NCBI RefSeq assembly: GCF_900142605.1
Contig: NZ_FRBL01000006.1
Span: 124,001-188,000 of the forward strand
Length of the DNA stretch: 64,000 bases
Reading direction: 5' to 3'
DNA from: Chitinophaga jiangningensis
GTDB lineage: Bacteria > Bacteroidota > Bacteroidia > Chitinophagales > Chitinophagaceae
A program made the translations under genes and the position numbers. Below the pieces are notes generated by a model. It did no database searches. It was not told the origin of the DNA and was given only the letters and a program-made list of their open reading frames with translations. Below are positions 35,773-44,900 of this stretch, piece by piece (the first letter of the stretch is position 1; every line of letters starts with the position of its first letter).

Positions 35773-35796
35773 AATTTTATACCTGTTGATTACACC

Positions 35797-36378
35797 ATGA
35801 AATATTTAATAGCAGGATTAGGAAATATAGGCGCCGAATACCAGCATACCCGCCACAACATCGGATTCGATGTGGCAGATGCATTCGTTGCGCAACATAA
35901 CGGTAGCTTTCACAACGACCGCCTGGCAGATGTAGCCGAAATCAAATGGAAAGGCAAGACCTTTATCGTGATCAAGCCCACCACCTACATGAACCTGAGC
36001 GGTAAAGCCATCAAATACTGGATGGATAAAGAAAAAATCAGTATCGAAAACCTCCTGGTAATCGTCGATGAACTGGCCCTGCCCCTCGACGTGATGCGCC
36101 TGCGCCCCGGCGGAAGCGATGCCGGTCATAACGGCCTTAAAAGCATCCAGGACTCCCTGGCTACCTCTCAATACCCGCGACTTCGCTTCGGCATCGGGAA
36201 TAACTACCCCAAAGGCCGTCAGGTAGAGTTTGTACTGGGCAAATGGAAACACGACGAAACAGCCATCGTACAGGAAAAAATCGATAAATCAGTGGAAATT
36301 ATCCTGAGTTTTGCCACTACCGGTCTTGCACGTACGATGAATGCCTTTAATAACTTAACTTACCCTTCCGTAAAGTAA
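35797..36378 (+). CDS. pth: Peptidyl-tRNA hydrolase
   Basis: Releases tRNA from stalled peptidyl-tRNA. The 193-residue protein has the family active-site residues: Asn in GLGNIGAEYQHTRHN, the catalytic His in TRHNIGFDVAD, Asn in KPTTYMNLSGKAI, and Asp in LLVIVDELALPLDVMRLRPGGSDAGHNGLKSI. It lies in the conserved prs-rplY-pth order and is followed after 54 bp by an FAH-family gene. Confidence 0.96.
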   Translation: MKYLIAGLGNIGAEYQHTRHNIGFDVADAFVAQHNGSFHNDRLADVAEIKWKGKTFIVIKPTTYMNLSGKAIKYWMDKEKISIENLLVIVDELALPLDVMRLRPGGSDAGHNGLKSIQDSLATSQYPRLRFGIGNNYPKGRQVEFVLGKWKHDETAIVQEKIDKSVEIILSFATTGLARTMNAFNNLTYPSVK

Positions 36379-36432
36379 ATTTGTAAATATGGCAGCTATC
36401 TGCTTTATTTAACCTTTAAAAACAAGCGCATT

Positions 36433-37044
36433 ATGAAAATTATTTGCGTAGGTAGAAACTATGCCGACCATGCCAAAGAATTGAAGAATGAAGTGCCTGC
36501 TGAACCGGTACTCTTCATGAAACCGAAAAATGCCTTGCTACAGAATAACCATCCATTCTATTACCCGGAATTTACCAGCAACCTGCATTATGAATGCGAA
36601 CTGGTACTCCGCGTGAGCAAGAACGGTAAGCATGTCCAGGAAAAGTTTGCAGATAAGTATTACGACCAGATATCTGTAGGGATCGACTTTACCGCCAGAG
36701 ATATCCAGGATCGCCAGAAAGCCAAAGGCCTGCCATGGGAAATCGCCAAGGCTTTTGATAACTCCGCGATCGTAGGGAAGTTTTTGCCCATTACGCCGGA
36801 AATGGACAAGAAAGACATTAACTTCTGCCTGTATAAAAATAAAACACTGGCACAGCAGGGAAATACGAAAGACCTGTTATTTAACTTTGATTTCCTCGTT
36901 GCCTATATCTCCAAGTATTTTACGCTCAATATCGGCGACCTCATCTTCACCGGTACCCCGGCAGGTGTAGGCCCTACCGAAATCGGCGACTCTTTCGAAG
37001 CATTTATCGAAAACGACAGCCTCCTGGAGTTTTCTGTGAAATAA
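36433..37044 (+). CDS. Fumarylacetoacetate hydrolase (FAH) family protein
   Basis: A 203-residue short FAH-domain protein with MKIICVGRNYADHAKEL, EPVLFMKPKNALL, the metal ligands in LHYECELVLRVSKNG, GIDFTARDIQDRQKAKGLPWEIAKAFDNSA and GDLIFTGTPAGVGP. Members act as acylpyruvases, oxaloacetate decarboxylases or isomerases/hydrolases of 2-keto acids; the substrate here is not determined. It is co-directional with pth. The gene is followed by a perfect 20-bp hairpin at 37092-37134. Confidence 0.9.
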   Translation: MKIICVGRNYADHAKELKNEVPAEPVLFMKPKNALLQNNHPFYYPEFTSNLHYECELVLRVSKNGKHVQEKFADKYYDQISVGIDFTARDIQDRQKAKGLPWEIAKAFDNSAIVGKFLPITPEMDKKDINFCLYKNKTLAQQGNTKDLLFNFDFLVAYISKYFTLNIGDLIFTGTPAGVGPTEIGDSFEAFIENDSLLEFSVK

Positions 37045-37091
37045 TTATACATTTAATACTCCGGATTATGCCCGCCAGCGGCGAGCTTAAT

Positions 37092-37134
37092 CCTTAAACA
37101 GCAAAGGGACCGAAGGTCCCTTTGCTGTTTAAGG
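37092..37134. terminator. 20-bp perfect hairpin with GAA triloop
   Basis: Arms 37092-37111 and 37115-37134 pair perfectly (CCTTAAACAGCAAAGGGACC and its complement) around GAA. It lies between convergent FAH and MarR genes. It lacks a long T-run, so it is a terminator or an mRNA 3'-end stabiliser. Confidence 0.65.
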
Positions 37135-37180
37135 AAGGCCGGCCCTAATGGCCCCTTCCCCAAATATCCTTTCAAAAACT

Positions 37181-37615
37181 TTATGGCACATTCGCATAAA
37201 TAGTATCCAATATACGCGTCAGCTCATTATAATCCTTCTCCGACAACGTTTTCCATCCCACTTTACGCATCTCATGCACCATCGGCTTCACATCCTTGTA
37301 TTTATCCACACCCTCCGGCGTGAGCTGTAAATACACCTTGCGGCGGTCCAGGCTGTCGGCCTCCCGCTTTACCAGCCCCTTCTTTACCAGTAACTCAATA
37401 ATACGGCTGATCGTGGTAATGTCTTTCGACGTATTCCGCGCCAGCTCATTGTGGGTGGTCTTCTTATGCTTGTACAGATTTTCTATCAGTAACCATTGAT
37501 CCACTGTGATGTCTTTCTGCTTGGCATCAAACTCTTTCTGCCAATAATTGCGCAGTTTCTTAAGCGTAGCATCCAACTTAAAAAAAGATGGATTACTGAC
37601 GAAAGTATCAGTCAT
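37181..37615 (-). CDS. MarR family transcriptional regulator
   Basis: A 144-residue winged-helix protein with the MarR pattern ITVDQWLLIENLYKHKKTTHNELARNTSKDITTISRIIELLVKKGLVKREADSLDRRKVYLQLTPEG, the DRR wing included. MarR proteins are dimers that bind palindromic operators and respond to small aromatic or acidic ligands. The gene is divergent from the branched-chain 2-oxoacid dehydrogenase gene. The small gap holds a paired TAGCAAC repeat that could be its operator, so it may repress both itself and the dehydrogenase. Confidence 0.9.
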   Translation of the reverse strand: MTDTFVSNPSFFKLDATLKKLRNYWQKEFDAKQKDITVDQWLLIENLYKHKKTTHNELARNTSKDITTISRIIELLVKKGLVKREADSLDRRKVYLQLTPEGVDKYKDVKPMVHEMRKVGWKTLSEKDYNELTRILDTIYANVP

Positions 37616-37632
37616 ATTTCTTTAATTTGCAT

Positions 37633-37654
37633 TAGCAACAGTTGTTATAGCAAC
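37633..37654. promoter_or_regulatory. Candidate MarR operator
   Basis: TAGCAAC occurs at 37633-37639 and again at 37648-37654, a 15-bp period. Between them, AACAGTTGTT has palindromic AACA/TGTT ends. It lies in the gap between the divergent MarR and 2-oxoacid dehydrogenase genes. Confidence 0.45.
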
Positions 37655-37694
37655 TATTTTGCTTTTCCGGATTTCATCACCAAAACAGTCTTAC

Positions 37695-39821
37695 GTGTTT
37701 AAAGATAGTACAAGCGTTTCAACTTTAAAAGCACCGGCTGAAGGGATTAAGAAACCAGACGGTAACCAGGACCTGCTCCAGGCCTACCGGCTGATGTGTG
37801 AAGCCGCCGCCATGGCGGCTGTATATGAAGCCAACCGCCCTATTTGCAAGTACGTACACTCCACCTCCAGAGGGCACGAAGCCATTCAGATCGCTACCGG
37901 ATTACAGCTACACCCATGGGATTTTGTAAGTCCATACTACCGGGACGACAGCATGCTGCTCGCCATGGGGTTCTCTCCGTATGAATTGATGCTCCAACTC
38001 CTCGCCAAAGCAGAAGACCCGTTCTCTGCCGGACGTTCGTACTACGCACATCCAAACAGCAACCGGGCCGACAGGCCAAAAATACCCCATCAGAGCAGTG
38101 CTACCGGTATGCAGGTTATTCCCGCCACTGGTATGGCACAGGGCGTACAATACCTGGCCCAGATGCAGTTAAACCTGCTCCAGGCCGGCCCTGATGGAGA
38201 AATGCCCGTGGTACTTTGCTCCCTCGGCGACGGTAGCGTAACCGAAGGGGAAGTAAGCGAAGCCCTGCAGTTTGCCGTACTGAAGCAACTCCCGATCATC
38301 TACCTGGTACAGGATAATGAATGGGGAATCTCGGTAACCGCCGCAGAAGCCCGCGCCATGGACGCCTACGAATACGCTGCCGGGTTTAAAGGACTGGAAC
38401 GTATGCGTATTGATGGCAGCGATTTTGAAGCCTCCTGGTCAGGTATGGCTGCCGCTATCAGCTACGTACGGCACGAACGCCGTCCTATCCTGGTACAAGC
38501 CACCGTGCCACTCCTGGGCCACCATACCTCCGGCGTACGGAAGGAATGGTACCGCGGCGCCGAAGACCTCGAAAAACACGCTAAAAGCGATCCCATTCCA
38601 AAACTGCGTCAGCTGTTGCTCAAAAAAGGAGTGGCTGAAACCGTATTGCTGGAAATTGAAACAGATGCCACCGCTTACATTCAAACCTGCTTCGATAAAG
38701 CCGTAAATGCCGCTAATCCTGACCCGGCTACCATCCATGATCACGTTTTTGCCCCCACACCGGTAACTGCCGAAAAAGGCGAACGTACGCCTGCTAACGG
38801 CGCTAAAGTGGTAATGGTGGATGCTGCCCTGCATGCCGTGGAAGAAATCATGCAAACTTACCCGGAAGCCATCCTGTTTGGCCAGGATGTGGGCCGCCGG
38901 CTCGGCGGCGTATTCCGCGAAGCGGCTACCCTGGGGGATAAATTCGGAGATCACCGTGTTTATAATACGGCCATCCAGGAAGCGTATATCATCGGTTCCA
39001 CAGCAGGTTTATCTGCAACAGGTGTGAAGCCTATTGTGGAAGTACAGTTTGCGGACTATATCTATCCCGGCTTCAACCAGCTGGTGACCGAAATATCAAA
39101 ATCATGCTATCTGTCCAATGGAAAATACCCTGTCCAAACCCTGGTACGCGTGCCAATAGGTGCTTACGGAGGTGGCGGCCCTTATCATAGCGGCAGCGTG
39201 GAGTCTACCCTGCTTACCATTAAAGGCATCAAGGTGGTATACCCCTCTAACGCGGCAGATATGAAAGGGCTGATGAAGGCCGCATTCCTTGATCCTAACC
39301 CGGTAGTAATGCTGGAACACAAAGGATTATACTGGAGTAAGGTGCCAGGTACCCAGGATGCAATGACAATTGAACCTGCAGCGGATTATGTGCTTCCGCT
39401 GGGAAAAGGCAATGTGGTGCTGCAGGCGCATCCTAAAGATGTGGCAAATGGAAATTCCCTGTGCGTGATCACCTACGGAATGGGGGTATACTGGGCTAAG
39501 GCAGCCGCGAAACAATTCCCGGGAAATGTGGAGATCATCGACCTTCGTACCTTGTTCCCGCTGGATGAGGAATTGATTTTTGCCACTGTGAAAAAGCATG
39601 GTAAATGCCTGCTGTTAACAGAGGAACAATTGAATAATTCCTTTACACAGGCACTCGCCGGTCGCATACAACGCACCTGCTTCCGGGATCTGGATGCACC
39701 GGTGTTTACGCTCGGTGCGCTCGACCTGCCTGCCGTTCCGCTGAATACCGACCTGGAAGCAGCCATGCTGCCAAATCCGGATAAGGTAACTGCAGCCATG
39801 AAAGAGTTACTGCACTATTAA
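37695..39821 (+). CDS. 2-oxoisovalerate dehydrogenase E1, fused alpha and beta subunits
   Basis: Decarboxylates branched-chain (or similar) 2-oxo acids with thiamine diphosphate in the E1-E2-E3 complex. The alpha part (about 1-360) holds YVHSTSRGHEAIQIATG and the ThDP motif GDGSVTEGEVSEALQFAVLKQLPIIYLVQDN (from residue 178). The beta part (about 370-708) has LFGQDVGRRLGGVFREA, NTAIQEAYIIGSTAGLSATG, VEVQFADYIYPGFNQLV and GAYGGGGPYHSGS. Bacteroidota often carry the two halves as one chain. No ATG precedes the conserved region; the start is probably GTG 37695, with TTG 37659 as the alternative. E2 and E3 are not in the window. Confidence 0.9.
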   Translation: MFKDSTSVSTLKAPAEGIKKPDGNQDLLQAYRLMCEAAAMAAVYEANRPICKYVHSTSRGHEAIQIATGLQLHPWDFVSPYYRDDSMLLAMGFSPYELMLQLLAKAEDPFSAGRSYYAHPNSNRADRPKIPHQSSATGMQVIPATGMAQGVQYLAQMQLNLLQAGPDGEMPVVLCSLGDGSVTEGEVSEALQFAVLKQLPIIYLVQDNEWGISVTAAEARAMDAYEYAAGFKGLERMRIDGSDFEASWSGMAAAISYVRHERRPILVQATVPLLGHHTSGVRKEWYRGAEDLEKHAKSDPIPKLRQLLLKKGVAETVLLEIETDATAYIQTCFDKAVNAANPDPATIHDHVFAPTPVTAEKGERTPANGAKVVMVDAALHAVEEIMQTYPEAILFGQDVGRRLGGVFREAATLGDKFGDHRVYNTAIQEAYIIGSTAGLSATGVKPIVEVQFADYIYPGFNQLVTEISKSCYLSNGKYPVQTLVRVPIGAYGGGGPYHSGSVESTLLTIKGIKVVYPSNAADMKGLMKAAFLDPNPVVMLEHKGLYWSKVPGTQDAMTIEPAADYVLPLGKGNVVLQAHPKDVANGNSLCVITYGMGVYWAKAAAKQFPGNVEIIDLRTLFPLDEELIFATVKKHGKCLLLTEEQLNNSFTQALAGRIQRTCFRDLDAPVFTLGALDLPAVPLNTDLEAAMLPNPDKVTAAMKELLHY

Positions 39822-39846
39822 TCCATACTACCAAAACAATCAACAG

Positions 39847-39871
39847 AGCAGCACCCGTGTGCTGCTTTTTT
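39847..39871 (+). terminator. Terminator after the E1 gene
   Basis: 8-bp stem AGCAGCAC with its complement, CCGT loop, and a six-base T-run. An ATG at 39857 lies inside this hairpin. Confidence 0.7.
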
Positions 39872-39892
39872 ATTTCCGGCATAGTTCCTGCC

Positions 39893-41209
39893 ATGATCCC
39901 GCCAAAACATGCCTGTATGCCCGATATCCATGACCTGAACATCCGTGCGCTTATTCCCGTGTATGATACCACCCGTAACCCCGATGCCCGTGAAGTACTT
40001 ACCTCACTGCTGCTGGAGCTGCCCGGCAATCCGGAGCTCATTTATAAAAAACAGGCAGTGATGAAAACCTTGATTCATCACGGTTACCACCGTACGCAGC
40101 TGGATTATTCCCCGGTGGATTACGGAGAGGTACAGGCTTTCCTGCATCGGCTGGGGCAAATAGAACTGCCGGCAGCAGGCGATGTGGTAACCCGCATATT
40201 CCATTACAAAACCTTGCGTAATGATCAGTATATGTTGCAGGGGGGCCTGCGTCAGTTAATCGGGTTCATGGATACGGCGGACCGTTACTTCTCCTTTATA
40301 AATCCTGCACATTTTCCGGATGAATTTCGCAGGCGGTTAATTATTATACAGGAAATATTCAGGAAGATGCAGTTGCCGGCACGGGCTGTGGCTGCGCGTA
40401 GCGGAACGTTTACTGCAAAGGAGATACGGCGGTTGATACAATTGTTCCTTCATGAAATAACAGCAGGGGAGTGGCATATTTTCTGGCAAACATTTAATTA
40501 CTGGGAAGCATGGCTGTCGCTGGCCAATGCTGCGGTACGCATGAACATGGTGTTTGCGGAGTTTACATCCGGAGGTTTTGAATTGAAAGATTTTTATCAC
40601 CTGCTGATAAAACAGCCGGTGCGCAATAGTATTTGTACAGATGCAAGCGTGCTGTTGCTCACCGGTGCAAACATGTCGGGCAAATCAACCTTGCTGAAAG
40701 CAATGGGCTGTTGTGTGTACCTGGCACACGCCGGAATGCCGGTGCCAGCCAGTGTTTGCCGGATTCCATTTTATAATGGGATCAGCGCGGCTATTAACCT
40801 GCGCGATGATTTGCAAAGTGGTTACAGTCATTTTATGATGGAAGTACAACAGCTGAAGCAAACACTGCATGCGGCAGGCGGGGGAGATAACTGCTTTGCC
40901 ATTTTCGATGAATTATTTCGTGGCACCAATGCCGATGATGCCACCGACATTTCCCTTCAAACGATCGAAGGGCTGGTAACATCTCCCAAAGGATTTTTTA
41001 TTATATCTACCCACCTGCATGCCCTGGAAGGTTTGCTGACACCGGGGCCCGGCTGGAAGGCCATGCACATGGCATGTATGCTGGAGGAAGGCCTGCCACG
41101 CTTTGCTTACCAGTTGCAGGAAGGGTGGGGGCGACTCAAAATAGGACGCATAATTTTTGAGCAGGAAGGGTTGCCTGCGATGCTGGGCCAGTGGAAAAGC
41201 CTAACTTAA
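39893..41209 (+). CDS. Short MutS-like ATPase
   Basis: A 438-residue member of the MutS ATPase family without the N-terminal mismatch-recognition and connector domains. The N-terminal 230 residues resemble the helical core (LLELPGNPELIYKKQAVMKTLIHHGY). The ATPase domain has Walker A LTGANMSGKSTLLKAMG (258-266), INLRDDLQSGYSHFMMEVQQL and Walker B CFAIFDELFRGTN, with DATDISLQTIEGL and IISTHLHALEGL after it. An ATG at 39857 is inside a terminator hairpin, so the start is ATG 39893 (MIPPKHAC) or ATG 39917 (MPDIHDLN). It is unlikely to be a mismatch-repair MutS; role unknown. Confidence 0.82.
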   Translation: MIPPKHACMPDIHDLNIRALIPVYDTTRNPDAREVLTSLLLELPGNPELIYKKQAVMKTLIHHGYHRTQLDYSPVDYGEVQAFLHRLGQIELPAAGDVVTRIFHYKTLRNDQYMLQGGLRQLIGFMDTADRYFSFINPAHFPDEFRRRLIIIQEIFRKMQLPARAVAARSGTFTAKEIRRLIQLFLHEITAGEWHIFWQTFNYWEAWLSLANAAVRMNMVFAEFTSGGFELKDFYHLLIKQPVRNSICTDASVLLLTGANMSGKSTLLKAMGCCVYLAHAGMPVPASVCRIPFYNGISAAINLRDDLQSGYSHFMMEVQQLKQTLHAAGGGDNCFAIFDELFRGTNADDATDISLQTIEGLVTSPKGFFIISTHLHALEGLLTPGPGWKAMHMACMLEEGLPRFAYQLQEGWGRLKIGRIIFEQEGLPAMLGQWKSLT

Positions 41210-41531
41210 TAATACAGGTTTAAACAGGTAAAATGTGAATATTATATCATTGGAAAAAAAAGTTGCAAAAACGTTTTAGTTATTGGGAAATATAACTATT
41301 TTTATCAAGAGAAACTGCCAGTGTGAGGACCCGGTTCTGTATTGCTTAATGACCATCATCGGAATGAAAAATTAATTTACCTACTGCATAAAGGAACGAA
41401 GAACCAGTGTTGAAACGCTATTGCGAAAATGATTTCCACGAAAATGCTGTAAAACCAAACTGAGAAGTAGAAATAAAACAAAGCTGATAAGTATGTAACA
41501 AAAAATTCACAGTTGTTCTGGCCTTGCCTTC

Positions 41532-41548
41532 TGTGCTAAATCGATTTT
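41532..41548 (+). repeat. Inverted repeat, left copy
   Basis: TGTGCTAAATCGATTTT, identical to the complement of 41870-41886 over all 17 positions. The enclosed segment is 321 bp and lies wholly upstream of susC pair A. Confidence 0.8.
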
Positions 41549-41557
41549 ATAGTGTAG

Positions 41558-41588
41558 TTGCAGCTGCACTATAACTATGCTACGTTTC
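41558..41588 (+). promoter_or_regulatory. Candidate promoter inside the inverted-repeat segment
   Basis: TTG at 41558-41560, exactly 20 bases, then TACGTTTC at 41581-41588, which matches TAnnTTTG at all but the last position. It points towards susC pair A and would give a leader of about 325 nt. Confidence 0.4.
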
Positions 41589-41869
41589 CAGACCCTGTAG
41601 AATTGCTTGTAAAAGTTAGTGCCAATAATATTGCAGATGCTGAGCGTATTTTTCCACGTATGGCACTCAGGGCTTTCTGCAATAGTGATTCAATTCCATT
41701 TTTTAATCGACATCGCATGTAAAACTTAAAAACATTTCTGTAATGCAACGCTGACGGCTATACGAAAATATTTACTAGCCCTCTTCCCATGTACCACATC
41801 TGGTACATAACAGCTTCCTATTGTCCATTTTTCATTACCGCTATGCCGGGATGACTGGGTGCTGTTTGC

Positions 41870-41886
41870 AAAATCGATTTAGCACA
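41870..41886 (-). repeat. Inverted repeat, right copy
   Basis: AAAATCGATTTAGCACA, the exact complement of 41532-41548, ending 33 bp before the susC ATG. It merges into a second, smaller palindrome: TTAGCAC, ACA, GTGCTAA (41879-41895). Confidence 0.8.
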
Positions 41887-41919
41887 CAGTGCTAACCAAA
41901 ACCTAAAAATCCAAAATGT

Positions 41920-44900
41920 ATGAAGAAGAATTTGACATGCCTTATGCGGTCGGCCCTGTTCAGCATGCTGTTCCTGCTCACCGGTCTGATGGCATTTTCA
42001 CAAACAAAAAAAATCACCGGGCGCGTGTTCGACGGTAGGGATAACTCCCCACTGCCCGGCGTAACCGTGCAGATAAAAGGAACCAGCACCGGCACCCAAA
42101 CAGGCGCAGACGGCTCCTATACGCTGCAGGCACCCGCAGGCGCCACCCTGCTCTTTACTTTCATCGGCTATACCAGCCAGGAAAAAGCCGTAGGCAACGC
42201 CACCACGCTTAACATGGCGCTTACCACCGATACCAAATCCTTACAGGACGTTATCGTTATCGGGTATGGTACCACCAAACGCTCCGATCTCACGGGTTCT
42301 GTGGCCTCCGTACGCGCCGCACAACTCCAGGAAAGACCCGCCCCATCCCTGAACCAGGCGCTCAGCGGCCGCGTACCAGGGGTACAGGTGAATACCAACT
42401 CCGGTCGCCCGGGTGGACAAACAAAAGTCCGTATCCGCGGTTTCAGCTCCATCAACTCATCCAACAACCCACTCTATGTAGTAGATGGTGTGGCACTGCC
42501 AGTAGGTACTCAAACCCAAAACAGTAACGCCATTGACTTTATTAACCCAAGCGATATTGAATCAGTGGAAGTACTCAAAGATGCTTCCGCAACCGCCATA
42601 TACGGTGCCCGTGGTGCCAACGGCGTTATCCTCGTTACCACTAAAAAAGGTACCGCCACCGGCGGCCGCGTTACCTACGATGGCTACCTCGGCAAAAATG
42701 TTCCCGGCCCCAACCGCGTAGAAATGCTGAACGCTAAAGAGTATATGGCTGTGGAAGACCTGGCATGGAAAAACGCTGAAATCTACGACCCGGAAGGATG
42801 GGCGAAAGGTGACTACGTAGCCAAAAATCCGGCACTCAAAAGAACAGATCCACGCCTCTTCGATAAAAACGGTAACCCGCTATATGATACCGACTGGTTC
42901 GAAGAATCACTGCAACACAAACTTTCCCAAAATCACCAGGTAGGCTTCACAGGCGGTAACGAAGATTCACAATACGGCCTCTTCCTCGGTTACCTCGATG
43001 ATGAAGGACTGCTGAAAAATTCCTACCTCAAACGCTACTCTGCACGTTTCACCATCGATAGTAAGGTGAAAGAGTGGCTGCGCGTGGGTGGTTCCCTGTC
43101 CTATAACAACCAGGAAGAAAATCTGGTCGACATCGGTACCGGCGGTTTGAACTCTGTTCGTATGATCACGGAAGCCCTGCCATTCCTGCCGGTTAAATTC
43201 GCAGATGGTACCTGGGCCAACAATAAAGTTTATCCGGGTGCAGAAGGTGGTTCCAACCCTGTACAAATCCTCAACGACAGAAAATATATCCTCAATACAC
43301 AAAACCTGCTGGGTAACGTTTATGCAGAGCTGCAACTCGCTAAAAACCTGACCTTCCGCAGCGTTGTGGGTACCAACGTAGTTACCCGCGGCCGCAATGA
43401 ATGGAATGGCCGCTCCCTGATCGACATCTCCGCCAGCCAGAAAGGGATTGCCATCAGCGCCAACGATCGTGAAACATACTGGTCATTCGAAAACTATATG
43501 ACCTACTCCAAACGCTTCAACGATAAACACAGCTTCACCGGCATGGTGGGTTTGTCATGGCAGCAAAGCAACTTTTTCGGCTTCAACGCCAGGGCGGAGA
43601 ACTTTTCCACTGATTATTTCGAGAACAACAGCCTCGGTTCCGGTTCCAATATCCCGGCCAGTGGCGTAGGTTCCAGCCGGAATAGATTCAGCTTCAACTC
43701 CTACTTCGCCAGGTTAAACTATACCTTCAGAGATAAATACATGGTAACCTTCACCGGTCGTGCAGACGGTTCCTCCAAATTCGGTGAAAACAAAAAATTC
43801 GCCATGTTCCCTTCCGCTGCTTTGGCATGGAGAGCATCTGAAGAGCCGTTCCTGAAAAACAGCCGCGTCATCTCTAACCTGAAACTGCGCACCAGCTACG
43901 GTTTAACAGGTAACTCTGAAATTGCACCTTACACTTCTCTCGCATCGCTGGCTGCCAGCAGCACCTATGCTGCCGTAATCAACGGTGCCAAAGTACAGGG
44001 CGTGGGTACCAACCGCCTCTCCAACAGTGACCTCCACTGGGAAAGAACAGGCCAGTACGATGCCGGCGTGGAAGTAGGCTTCCTCAAAAACAGGTTGAAC
44101 CTGGAACTGGATTACTACTACCGCAAAACCACTGACATGTTACTGGATGCGCCGGTGCCTACCACCAGCGGTTACACCACCATCAAAAAGAACATCGGTA
44201 CCATGTCCAACAGAGGGGTGGAAGTAGGGATCAACGCAACTATCGTAGATAATGAGCAATTCACGTGGAATAGTGCCTTTAACATCTCCTTTAATAAAAA
44301 CGAAGTACTGTCACTGGCAACGCCGGCAGATATCTTTGGTGTGGGTGGACCTAACTTCACCAACCAAACAAATATTATTCGTGTAGGCGAGCCCGTTGGT
44401 TCCTTCTGGGGACTGGTGCGACTCGGTACCTGGAGCCAGGCCGAAGCAGCCGAAGCCGCTAAGTTCAAAGATTACCGCGGTGGTAAGCCTATCCTGCCAG
44501 GCGATATCAAATACCTGGATGTAAACGGCGACCATGCCATCAACGATGCCGACCGTATGATCATCGGTAACGGTAACCCGGATGGATGGGGTGCCTGGAA
44601 CAACAACTTCAAGTATAAAAACTGGGAACTGGCCATCGAACTGCAGTTTATGTTTGGTAACGATGTGCTGAACATGACCCACCACTCCGGTGAAGACCGT
44701 ACCGGCCTTGCCAACAGTTTCAAATCTGTACTGGACTACTGGACACCCGAGCATCAGAATACCATGATCGCCGCACCACGTAACCCTTCTGCGGGATATG
44801 TAACGAACGTGGATACACGCTGGGTGGAAGATGGTTCTTTCCTTCGTGGTAAAAACCTCCTGCTGGGTTATTCCTTCCCTGGTAAAACCGTGCAGCACCT

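Larger units (their letters stand above)
41210..41919. other. 710-bp non-coding region upstream of SusC pair A
   Basis: I find no convincing gene here. The region is AT-rich. It holds a 10-bp palindrome AAAACGTTTT (41268-41277), a perfect inverted repeat at 41532-41548 and 41870-41886, a TTG/TACGTTTC promoter-like pair inside that repeat, and a small hairpin at 41789-41808. It probably carries the regulatory sequence for the downstream susC-susD pair. Confidence 0.6.

Noticed and set aside
39857..39892. Upstream ATG for the MutS-like gene
   Set aside because: The ATG at 39857 lies inside a terminator hairpin of the preceding gene.
41268..41277. AAAACGTTTT as a LacI-type operator for susC pair A
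   Set aside because: Only a 10-bp palindrome in AT-rich DNA, 640 bp from the gene, with no LacI-family gene nearby.
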